Part shown: positions 18,666-28,799 of the stretch, in pieces
Position numbering within the stretch: the stretch's first letter is position 1
Layout of the letters: each line of letters opens with the position of its first letter
NCBI GenBank assembly: GCA_020137815.1
Contig: CM035352.1
Coordinates: forward strand, 7,044,628 to 7,108,627
From: Hormiphora californensis
Lineage: Eukaryota > Ctenophora > Tentaculata > Cydippida > Pleurobrachiidae
Direction: 5' to 3'
DNA: 64,000 nucleotides
Position numbers and translations under genes: made by a program
The notes under the pieces: model-generated
Database searches by the model: none
What the model saw: the letters and a program-made list of their open reading frames with translations, nothing else
What the model was told of the DNA's origin: nothing

Positions 18666-21175
18666 CTCCCTCTCACAACACATTTTAACTCATAATTTGT
18701 TATTTTCAGTGGTGATTATGAGGAGTTTCAAGAGCAGCAGGGCGCTATGAAACTTCTTAATAGTTTGGAGGCCTTGGGCACACGGTAGGTACTTTTATTG
18801 ATTGAGGTGACTTCGTAACCAAATCGATCCCTTACTTGTCACTTACTAAGTTACCACATTTCGGTTCTGTCCAAGTCCTTCATTTTATTCTAAACTTATT
18901 GTGTAACTTCCTGATTTTTAGGAGTGCTCGACGTTTGTCTCATGGTATCCGGCGGCAATCTCAAGTCTCCCGGACCTCTGGAGGTCCTCATCGACCTTCC
19001 CTTCGGAGTGGATCCCTACAGTTCGGTAAGCGTAGTTTTACTGGCACCTAGCAGTTAGCCAAAAGGAAACCTCGAAAGATGTACCAGTAAAGGAATTAGC
19101 CTCTAGTCTTGCAAACGATTTCTCGGTCAAAAAAGGTTAATTCCATATTTCCGCGAAACTTTGAATTTCGAACTTGCTTTAGTGAGTGTCACACGGTTGA
19201 GATCTCAACGTGCACGACCAACTTCAGTGTGTCTCCTCCCTATACGTATTAGTCCATACCGGTACAAATAATTGCAATTATTTGCCTTATATTTCTCAGA
19301 AATGGTCTAATTTTTAGCGTTATTTAACTTCTGGTACGTGTGACATTGACAGCTTCGTGTCTGAGATAACATTTCTAACAACTTTTTGTGCTTTGCCAGT
19401 TTTTGACATTCCAACTCTGTCTGACAGATTTCAATGATCCAAATTCGACAGACAGAGAGGCACTGCAGCTATCAACACATTTCTTTGTTATTTTATCATT
19501 TGCTCTCTTGATAACCTGCTGGATTTTATAATTTCATGGCCATAATATAAGCGGATTATAGCAATATCTACTTTTAATTGCTATACGAGTCGGAGTATAC
19601 ATAGGTAATGGTCAATATACTGAAACTTTAGTTGTTGAAATCTCCGTTTACATCACTCACAAATGAACCTTCGCCTGGTCAACTATGTATAAGGTCGCCC
19701 ATAAAAAACAGTCTACAGAGCACTAGACCTATCACACATATCTGTCTCTCAAACAGCCACCCTTTCTAGTTTCTGAGTTCTCTGTCAGGCCGGGCGTGGT
19801 GTACGTGCTATACCGAATTATTTTATAGCATGTTCTGCGGTTTTCGGCTCCGTACCTCTTCCCAAGAAGTGTCGTGGGACATGGCACCGCAAAATTCAAA
19901 ACTTTCGTTCTCACACTCACACGGCAGGAGCTCTGTTTAATTTTAGATGCTCCTTCAAAAAATGGATTTTTCCCAGCAAGACCAAGAATATATAACGTGT
20001 TCTTCTCAGCCTGATATAAGAACTGCATACTATATGTATGTCAGCTCTTTAAAATGACATGTTGTCAAAATATTTGTCTGTTTTTGTGTGTCTCTTCACC
20101 AAATCTGGGTCCAATCACCGTGTCTACAACTGCATGAACATGACGTGAGAGAGAGAGAGAGGAGAGAGAGAGAGGGGAAAAGAGGAAAAGAGAAGAGAGG
20201 CGAGAGAGAGAGAGATGAGACGAGAGAGAAGAGCCCCAGCCTCGGGGGCAGGACGCCGGATCAGGGGAAATTAACCGCTTGGCATGGGGCCGTGGCCTCC
20301 TAAATGAAACCCCCGTTTGGACCCGGGGGTAAGCCGGGCCCCTTTCCGGCCCCCTGGTTGGTGTTAACTCGCCGTGAAGGGGAAGGGACCCCTTTGGGGT
20401 CCCGGAAAGGGGGGGAAAGGGGGTTTTTTTCCTTCCCCCCCTCCCTTCTCCTTTTCCTCCTATATTCCTTCTTCTCCTTCTTTTTTCACACGTTTTTGTT
20501 CTATACGTGGCGCCCCCCTTGTTCTTGTTTTTTTTTTTTAGTTTGTATCCTTTAATTAGCCCAATTAATACTCAAACGTCCAGACGAAGTCTTTTGATCT
20601 AGAAAGCTACTGTGGTACTAAGTAGTTTTTTACGACGCCATGTTGCTTTGACTTGGAAGTTGGCAGCCACCTTGCCTGTTAGATTATTCTAAGTTTCTTG
20701 CCGATCTTCTGTTGAGACTTGAGATTATTCAATTGATCTGAACAAACCTATTTCCTGATTTAGACTCACTAGTAGCTCAGCTATGAAGCGACTACTGAAG
20801 CGGGGCTTCACAGATACAGACCGGATCAATGCTAACATCGCCCTTGCCAGAGAACTCTACTACGCAGGCCATCTCCCCGGCAACCACCAAGAAAACTATA
20901 AACCCCGTCGGAGCGGCCCTGCTGGACCTAAACAACGGGTCAGGCGGAGTAGTACAGGGAGCATGCCCGCTTTAACCCAACTAGATCCTCGAAGCAAGGA
21001 TTACACTCTGCTCATGGATCCACGGAGTGTGGCTATATTAAGGGAGGACTGTAGGATTGAGCTGTTAATTCAGCCGAATGCAGTGGTGCCCGAACCTGTT
21101 AATAGTGCTCCAACTACTCCTGGAGGTGATGCAGATCTCGGGGGAACTGAAGCAACTACATCTACAGGTACTTGA
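16026..21175 (+). CDS. Unidentified acidic, Ser/Glu-rich protein gene, multi-exon
   Basis: Exons supported by splice sites: 16026-16277 (acidic, donor GTAAGA), about 18144-18424, 18710-18784, 18922-19025 and 20781-21175 (stop TGA at 21173). The last four join in consistent phase (2, 2, 1); the join from 16277 to the 18.1 kb exon is unresolved. The 18.1 kb exon contains an exact duplication coding for EEATTDNS twice, followed by an Asp/Glu-rich run. The C-terminal part is basic, then has a conserved-looking block (…LDPRSKDYTLLMDPRSV…, about 20970-21030). No transmembrane segment or known domain is recognised. The 18-21 kb exons look real; the family is unknown. Confidence 0.5.
16250..16570 (+). 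repeat. Tandem copies of an exon end plus splice donor
   Basis: The segment GGGAGTTCTGCTGCTCCATTC, followed by CACTG|GTAAGAAGC and a GT-rich/G-run spacer, occurs about four times (donors near 16278, 16360, 16432, and in degenerate form at 16507 and 16565). The first copy is the end of the acidic exon. Each copy brings its own 5' splice site, spaced about 75-80 bases apart. Confidence 0.8.
17000..17920. other. Intron with low-complexity, homopolymer-rich DNA
   Basis: A/G- and C/T-rich DNA with dense homopolymer runs between the 16 kb and 18 kb exons. No exon is seen. The open frames are low-complexity. Confidence 0.5.
19026..20780. other. Intron, no exon recognised
   Basis: About 1.7 kb between the exons ending at 19025 and starting at 20781. 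It includes a GA-rich tract (20146-20230) and a homopolymer-rich patch (20230-20530). A minus-strand open frame at 19732-20028 has no supporting signal. Confidence 0.5.
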
Positions 21176-22081
21176 GTACGAAATAACCCCTTCACAGCTT
21201 CCTGCTTCGCACGCTGGCAAGGTAGGGGTACTGGGTAATTTCACCAGACCGACAGAAGGGTTAGATCATACCAAATTGAGAGTTTGTTTTGACGGGCTTC
21301 TGGCCTCCTGATAACGTAGTATGAACTTGTTGAGTAACCCCTTACTTGTTGGGTAACCCCTTTACTCAACAAGTGTCAAGTATGAACGATTTAAATCGAG
21401 AGCTTGGTCATTTGCACGAGAACGAGATACAGTAAAAACACAGGTCGCTAAGCGGGATTTAAACAAACTATCACACTTATAAAAATATAATTGCGCTAAT
21501 TTCTCGAGAGATGAATATGCTATTCTCTCTCTCCTAATCCCAAGACACAGAATACAGTGGTTTCTGTTTAAGTTGCAATGTACATACAGGTATTAGTCGA
21601 GATTCAACGTAATTACATCTCTCTAATAACACACACACACACTTACTGTATCTTTCTATCTTTGCTACAATTCCAAAACGTTTTTCATCATCAGTTTAGG
21701 AATCCTTATTCTTTGATAAATCTTTTCAACTGAAACTATACTCATGGATGACTGCAAGTCCCCGCTTTCACAGTAACCGAACAGGGCGTGAGCTCTCCTT
21801 GCCCATTTTCAACAATTTAATTTAATTCATGGCTTCTTGCATCTGTCAGTAATATTTGTGGTATTACAGCTTTGTATAATACCTATATGTGTTATGGTCA
21901 CAGAACACAATGGCTAATTTCAATACTGTATGCGTTAATACAAGAGTTATGTTGTCATGTTAACCTACCCTACCACAACTAAATTTTGTACTATCGTGAT
22001 ACCTGTACTACAAGTACTAGTTTCCTTTCCAATTCTATATATCTAACACAATCAGACTGTTTCCCATGCTACTAATTCACC
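21176..22081. other. Intergenic between two plus-strand genes
   Basis: AT-rich, with a short (AC)n at 21630 and a small inverted repeat around GGGTAACCCCTTACTTGTTG at 21330-21370. It presumably contains the promoter of the transporter gene; no specific element is identified. Confidence 0.5.
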
Positions 22082-25000
22082 ATGTTTCGTGCTGCTGCTG
22101 TGTTTTTCGAGGGCCGGAGGAAGAGTTTCTTGGTATCATATCGCCATGGCAACAGCAGCAGATCACCAGCCAGTCTGTATGATGGTAACCGGAAGGGATC
22201 AGTCCCCAGGGTGGTCACTGAAGTTCTGTTTGTACCCATTCTAGGTAAGCATGTACTTGACTTTTACTTGACTTAGTAAAGATACGAGTGAGAATTTTGC
22301 AGTTCTGATCAGAATGGTTACCATGCTCTTTCGTCCCCGCTCCTTAAAGCTAACAGATTCGAGGTTCCTCAAAGCCCCGGAGCTCGAACCTCGACCACCT
22401 CCACACACATGAGACATTTTCATTGTCCTGATAATGTCTACAAGCAGTTCCAGTTAGACAACACACACACACACACACGGCCACGGAGAGATCTAAATAA
22501 GTGATAATGATCCGTTGTAATTCATTTCTTATCCTATGATTATTCAGCCAGTATTTCTGGATTGTCATTTTATTCGCTTTCTCTTAGTTCTTCTTTCCAC
22601 TTCATCATCCCCACCCTTTTTATTTCTTACAGCTCTCTTTCTCTATCCATCGTCTATTTATCTCAATTCTCTATGTTATCGTCTTTGCTACATTACTATC
22701 ATCGATAACCAGCTTCGATTAGCACTGAGTGTCGGTCAAGATCTGGTAGAAAGCTTAAGTTACTCGGTGATCAGTGACCGATCACGATCTTCTGTGGTCT
22801 GTGGATAATATCCTGATCTGAATCCTTGTATCCTAATATCCTAGCTTATAGCAGACACACAGAGAGAGAGAGAGAGATGATCATCTTTGCATATATATAT
22901 TGTTTGGGATAATATTGCTGTCATTAGCGTCAATGAGACCCAAGGGAGAGAGAGAGAGAGAGAATTAGAGCTCCGAGTATGTGTAGTAAACTTGCCGAGA
23001 ATACATTCCCACGACATCATGCAGGAAACAACAATTAAACCTTCTCACTCTCCTCAATCCTCATTTCTCATTCCTTAATCTCGAGATAGTTTGCTCCTTT
23101 TATAGATAATTTTGTTGAGATAATGTAACAATTCTGCTTGTTCTTGAGACTTGAACCTTCCCCGCTTCAATGTTTTAGTTAATATCGCCCCCAACTCGGC
23201 ATTGAACTCATTGAGATTGAAATTTCACATTGCAAAAGTTCGTCACCGGCTGATTCATGTACTACCGGACCAAAACATTCCACTCGGTGGGGCCTCCAAG
23301 CAGCAGACGTCCACACCGTCCGGAAAACCATCGTGCATGGAGCTCCAGCAGGGCCTTTCGTAGTAGATTGTGGACTTCAGGTTTCAAGCGCTATAGTATA
23401 TCATTGCTCGGCCTCTGACTTTTGCTTTGCTTCGGCCTCTCAATAATATCTAGAAATATACTGTTTTAAGGGCAGTTATAATGAGACAATTGTACCATTA
23501 AAAACTTTGTCGTCGTTTAAATGATTTGTGGAAGTCTAACTTTCTTCTTCTCTGCCAGGTACGATCTTGGAGATCCCTTCATCAGAGTGGACAGTAGATG
23601 AGATCTTGGATGATATCAATCCACTTGGTATCTTCCACTTGATTGTCTTGGCTTTACTTTTCTGTGGTGCACCACCTGTACTTGGTTTTCAGGTAAAGTT
23701 TACCACAAACAGCGTTGTCTCGCAGCTGTTTACTGTGAACATGGCTGCGCTGTTTGAGTATTTAGATTTTCGACAAAAATGATTTGAATATTGGTACGAT
23801 TTTGGTTGCAATCCTTAATTGCCTAAACTTATCACATCACAGCCATGATATTATGTGACCCATCATTTGTTATGTAACATGACCCATATCCAGGATTTTG
23901 TACTAAGGACACAATCAGTGGTCCCCAAGTGGCGGTGTCTGGGTCCGAGTTGTGAGAACATCACCGATATTTGCAAGGCGGACAGGGTCGACTGGGAGTG
24001 GGAGAACATACTGGAGAATGCTGTGTCTCAATAATGTTCCTGTCTTTTGTAGTTCAGTGTTGTAGATGCAAAGTAGTTTGGTAGGGTTTATGGGTCAAAT
24101 ATGCTCTACCCCGATATACCGGGCACCCCGATTTACCGGGCAAAATGACTTCCCCCGAGGATCCCGGTAAATCGGGGTCCGACTGTATTAATATTTGTGG
24201 AATTCTGACTTCCATACTCTTCTTGAATCTACATTCTCTCTCTGCCAGGTACGATCTTGGAGATCCCTTCGTCAGAGTGGACAGTAGATGAGATCTTGGA
24301 TGATATCAATCCCCTTGGTATCTTCCACTTGATTGTCCTGGCTTTACTTTTCTGTGGTGCACCACCTGTACTTGGTTTTCAGGTAAATTTAGGGCTGCGA
24401 GAAAACGCTATTTGTGTGTTTAAATTTTAGACAAGAATGATTTGAATATTGGTACGATTTTGATTGCAATCCTTAATTGCCTAAACTTATCACATCATGA
24501 TCATGATATGTGACCCATCAATTGTTATGTAACATGACCCATATATCCAGGACTTTGTACTAAGGACACAATCAGTGGTCCCCAAGTGGAGGTGTCTGGG
24601 TCCCAGTTGTGAGAACATCACCGACATCTGCAAGGCGGACAGGGTCGACTGGGAGTGGGAGAATATACTGGAGAATGCTGTGTCTCAATGGGATATTGCC
24701 TGCTCTTTTGTAAGTACCTACACCTAGGTGTTCCGTGCAACAGTACACCTAGCTGTTTAGCATCGGTACAATTTCACTGTTTTACTGTTTAGCATCGGTA
24801 CAATTTCACTGTTTTACTGTTTAGTATCGGTACAATTTCACTGTTTTACTGTTTAGTATCGGTACAATTTCACTGTTTTACTGTTTAGCATCGGTACAAT
24901 TTCACTGTTTTACTGTTTAGTATCGGTACAATTTCACTGTTTTACTGTTTAGTATCGGTACAATTTCACTGTTTTACTGTTTAGCATCGGTACAATTTCA

Positions 25001-28000
25001 CTGTTTTACTGTTTAGTATCGGTACAATTTCACTGTTTGGAGGCTTTTGATTCAGAAGTTCTGATCGCCCCTTTCTATAATCACTATTTTGAGACTACAC
25101 TACTGCATGCACTGTACTGATCGTCATTTTCTATTACAGTCCCGGTCAGTTTTGGAGCTGGTGTTTGATTGTCCTGGTAGTATTATCGGGGGTTTACTGG
25201 TCGCCAGAATGAGTCTTGAAATGGGTCGAAGGTCTTCCTTCCTCATCTTCCTCATAGCATCCCTTACTGTTGGAACTATGTTATCATCAGGTGAGTTGAC
25301 TATCTCTTGAAGACTTAGGTCATGTCATAGCTAGCGGATTGCGGAAGCTTAGGGGCTGAGATTCGGTGCTTGTTTCTACCTCTCGAAAAAAAACGCAATA
25401 CGAACAGTACAATTATGTTAGCTGTGTTATTAACTGTGTTAACTGACCCATATTTTTGTTTGGACAGCCCAGTTCTTCGAGGCATACGTTGTATTTCGAC
25501 TACTCCTGGGAATGTCCCTGACGGCCCTCCACTTGGTGAACTTCATCTGGACGCTGGAGTTCTTCTCCGGGAAGACAAGACCCATTGCTAACACTGCTTT
25601 TGATGGAATCAGGTAAAGAAATTTTTGTCTTTTAGAGCATTGGCATGACCCATATTCTCATTTCTTTTGGAGAGTGCAAGAACCGCGCTCAGAGCATTGG
25701 CCTGACAGTTCAGGTGCAGCTGGGATATTAACCCACAAAGAAACTGTCGCGGAACAAAGATAATCTCTGTGTAGTAGGACACAAAAGTTCTATCTCTCCC
25801 TACTCAGGTTGTTGTGTGTACCTGCTCTGGCAGGTCTAAACACCCTCCTCCCTCAGGTTGTTGTGTGTACCTGCACTGGCAGGTCTAAACACCCTCCTCC
25901 CATCGTGGAATTACCTCCACCTGGCAGCTGTTATAACCCTCCTGACTGGGTTCCTGGTGTACTTCATCGTACCAGAATCACCCCGCTGGTAAGTGGGAGA
26001 ATTCTCGACAATTATTAATCAGAATATGACCTTTAGCTTTAGGTCCCTAATTTAGCCGTTCAGGGTTTCCCTGCATTACTGACTTATTCAGAATTTCTCT
26101 CTCTCCACACGTCACACTACTAAATTCCTCCTCCAGGCTGCTGCTATACGAGGGAAACGAACCGGCTGAAGCAGTCCTAAAGCGGATATCTACCCGTAAC
26201 GGTGAATCCTACCCAAGGAGGGCTCGTCTCCTAGCGACGGACAAGGAATGGACTGTGAGAGAGGCCATGAAGGAAGTTATGCCCATGTATGGTATAATTA
26301 TAGCCATGTGGTCCATGGCTCACCTGGCAACCATCACCCTAGCAACCAACTTGTACTATCCAAATAAGGATCTCAATTTCTCGTAAGTAGTGGCCGTGGT
26401 CTGCGACTGAAACTTTTACAATCTGAGCGGTTCGCTCCGGAATATCTTTTGTGACTCCATTAAGGAACGGGTTGTTGTTAATCATGATGACAACCAACAC
26501 ACGAACAAAACCACTCCCTGAATACCTTGTTGGGTAAAAGACACCCCTTACTCGACAATGAAAACCTATAGCACCTCTCTACGCCACCACTCCCTAAAAA
26601 CCTATAACCTATAACAACTCTACCCCTGCAGAGGTGCGGTAACATCAGTAGCCGGCCTTCCCTTTCTCCTTTTCTCGGGACTACTCCTATGTAGGAAGTT
26701 GGGTAGGAAAAATACTTTCCTTATCACACTACTTCTCCTTGTACTAACTTGTAAGTTACCAAAATTGATATGATCCTTCATGGGTTGTACGGTTTGTTTG
26801 TGATTGCTGTGGGTATATTAGCACAGTAAAACTTGATTTATCGGACTATATTTGGACTGTATTTGTACTGTATCTTATCACACTCAATAACTACTGCAGG
26901 TGCGAGTGTAGTTGTCCCGTGGCCTGGATCAGTGGTGGTGATCCGTGCAGCCTGCTCCTACCTTCTCGCCCCCTCCCTCCACAGTACACTGACTCTCTGG
27001 GTGTTTGAACTGGTACCTACAGTGAATAGAGTCTGCTTTATTGCTGTTCTTCACATAGTACAATCCTTACTCCTACCCTTCCTTCCACATCTTCTACAGC
27101 CACTTGACATATGGTATGTAGTGTGCATGTAGTTGGTAATTCTTTAGTTGAGCTTCAGTAGTGTGACACTGTTAGGAATGGCCGACACCAACAGTAATTG
27201 TTAGTGTCGGGGCCATTTCTAACAGTTCCTGTAGTTGCAATGACTCTGTAATTGGGCTCAGTTTGCATTCAGCTCTGAACATGTTTCTCTCGACAAAACA
27301 TGTGCGATCTATCGACACCTTACTTACTAATACTGCTTAAAGTTTACACGTGCCTCAGTATATAACTGAGTAATCACGTACATAACATCTTTCAGGGGCG
27401 GGTATGGTCACGTTGTGATAGCAGTTGTCCTGTTAGTTCTCTGTGGAGCGTGTGCATCGCTCCTGGATGAAACAGGCAAACGGAGCCTATACGAGGTACG
27501 TGAGAGAATCATGACATGACCATGACATGACCATGTCGTAACCATGCTGTGACCATGTGTTGATGATATATCAGTGAGACTGATAATCATAGTGATCGCC
27601 CATTGGACAGTGGTGGTGTACATTTACAATACGTCATATCCAGCCAAAATAGTATGACATACTTACTGTAAAGATTCATATTAGCTGCACCAGACTGGGA
27701 TAGTTTGGATCACTAAATTTAGGTTTCATGTTACTAGTACATTCAGTAACTCTACGTGATGCCAGTCAAATATGTCACTCACTCCCACGCACATTGCACA
27801 AAGGGGGTGGTTGCTAGGTAGGGGTGGGAAGGCCAAGGCTAGGTTTCTATCAAGTGTGAAAATCGGTAAAGCATGACCAGGCTGCAGCTTTATTGAATAC
27901 GACACCGTATTATCGCACAAATAACCCAAAGGGACCCAAAAGCAGCATACCAACAATTCTTGAGACCCGTACTCAGCAACTTATTCAGGCCTAAACAACT

Positions 28001-28374
28001 CTGACCCCCATCATCTTCCCCCCAGGTCCCTCTACAGAATACACCCTCACCCTTCCCCCGGGTCCCGAGCTAACTCTGACCCCCATCATCTTCCCCCAAC
28101 AGCTCCCTATACAGAACACACCCTCACCCTTCCCCCGGTCCCCAGCTAACTCTGACTCCCATCACCTTCCCCACAGGTCCCTCTACAGAACACACCCTCA
28201 CCCTTCCCCCGGGGACTCCTTAAAAAACTCACCCTACCTCGAATCTGCATCAGATCCCCCTCATCAAAACAGAATGGAACGGCACTATCAACAGAGCCGG
28301 TTGATAGCCCAGTATCTCCAGATCCCCTACACAGTCCAGACACAGATGATCCACTGATGACTCCTACTACCTGA
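22082..28374 (+). CDS. SLC22-type organic ion transporter (major facilitator)
   Basis: Exons: 22082-22244 (ATG), 24249-24382, 24551-24709, 25140-25290, 25468-25612, 25857-25988, 26137-26382, 26632-26750, 26900-27113, 27396-27495, 28177-28374 (TGA). All phases agree, giving about 585 residues, the usual size for SLC22. The exons encode an N-terminal segment with DEIL and then helix 1, a long Cys-containing extracellular loop, a GRR-type loop after helix 3 (MGRRSSF), and the family signature ESPRWLL after helix 6, followed by helices 7-12 and a Ser/Pro-rich cytosolic tail. It should sit in the plasma membrane and move organic cations, anions or zwitterions; the substrate cannot be told. Placing 22082 as the first exon rests on phase and open frame only. 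An extra broken copy of exons 2 and 3 lies at 23559-24034, and the starts of exon 6 and the last exon are locally duplicated. Confidence 0.85.
23559..24034 (+). pseudogene. Broken upstream copy of transporter exons 2 and 3
   Basis: Exon 2a (23559-23692) is a near-identical, intact copy of exon 2b (24249-24382), with acceptor and GTAAAG donor. Exon 3a (23894-24034) matches exon 3b (24551-24709) up to codon VSQ and then meets an in-frame TAA (24032-24034). The bases coding WDIAC are missing and the GTAAGT donor is lost. Using 2a with 3b would be in phase, so 2a could still be a mutually exclusive alternative, but the 2a-3a pair cannot make a working transporter. The intron after 3a carries a CAGTCGGACCCC-type MITE. 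Confidence 0.8.
24107..24185. mobile_element. CAGTCGGACCCC-family MITE
   Basis: Short hairpin with CCCCGATTTACCGGG repeats and right end ATCGGGGTCCGACTG followed by TA (24186-24187). The left end is degenerate. It sits between the dead exon 3a and exon 2b. Confidence 0.65.
24747..25037 (+). repeat. 32-bp minisatellite, about nine units
   Basis: Unit TGTTTAGYATCGGTACAATT plus 12 bases (TCACTGTTTTAC), nearly identical between copies. It lies in the transporter intron between exons 3b and 4. Confidence 0.9.
25807..25906 (+). repeat. 50-bp tandem duplication over a splice acceptor
   Basis: The segment CTCAG|GTTGTTGTGTGTACCTGC… is repeated with a 50-base offset (acceptors at 25805-25806 and 25855-25856). 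The downstream acceptor keeps the transporter frame. Using the upstream one would add 50 bases and shift the frame. Confidence 0.85.
28022..28230 (+). repeat. Three tandem acceptors before the last transporter exon
   Basis: Three ~75-base copies, each with a pyrimidine tract, AG and then CCCTMTACAGAAYACACCCT. Possible exon starts are 28026, 28103 and 28177. Only 28177 gives the annotated tail. 28026 reads 15 codons to a stop. 28103 opens a different frame that stays open for more than 80 codons. Confidence 0.8.
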
Positions 28375-28799
28375 GAGCAGGGATATTGATTGATTAATTA
28401 ATTGTAAAGACAGCTTTAACTGATAAATCTGAAAGTGTGTTTGGATTAAGTAAATCTGAGCTGTGTTGGGTTCGGTTAAATACTTTTCAGATGAATTACG
28501 TGGTGATATTACGTACTTTTACTCGATGATATTTGGTGAGGGAGAAAATGTCACGTGATTGAAGAGAACACATCATGTCCATGATTGTTGAATAACTTGA
28601 GTCCATGAGCTAAAGGGAAAGAGACATTGGAATTTAAGTTTGTAAAATGTTAGGTATCAGATTTATCACGAATTGAAATAACCCGATTTGTAATTGAATG
28701 TATGCTAAAAAGTTGAATTCGTATTCTACAAGTACAAAACAGCAAGGGAATAATTAAAATTAAAATGCGATTAATATTACTCTGAGGTTAATTAATAAA
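28375..28799. other. Convergent intergenic region
   Basis: AT-rich region between the 3' end of the plus-strand transporter and the 3' end of minus-strand FANCJ. AATAAA-like signals are present on both strands (for example AATTAAAATTAAAA near 28753). It must hold both transcript ends; nothing else is recognised. Confidence 0.5.

Noticed and set aside
23151-23363. 70-codon plus-strand frame before the transporter's duplicated exons
   Set aside because: Composition is plausible but there is no matching donor or acceptor; the transporter phase joins 22244 directly to 24249 (or 23559).
24747-25037. Regular 32-bp repeats that look like a CRISPR array
   Set aside because: The units are contiguous without spacers and lie in an intron of a eukaryotic gene; it is a minisatellite. 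The same applies to 38841-38992.
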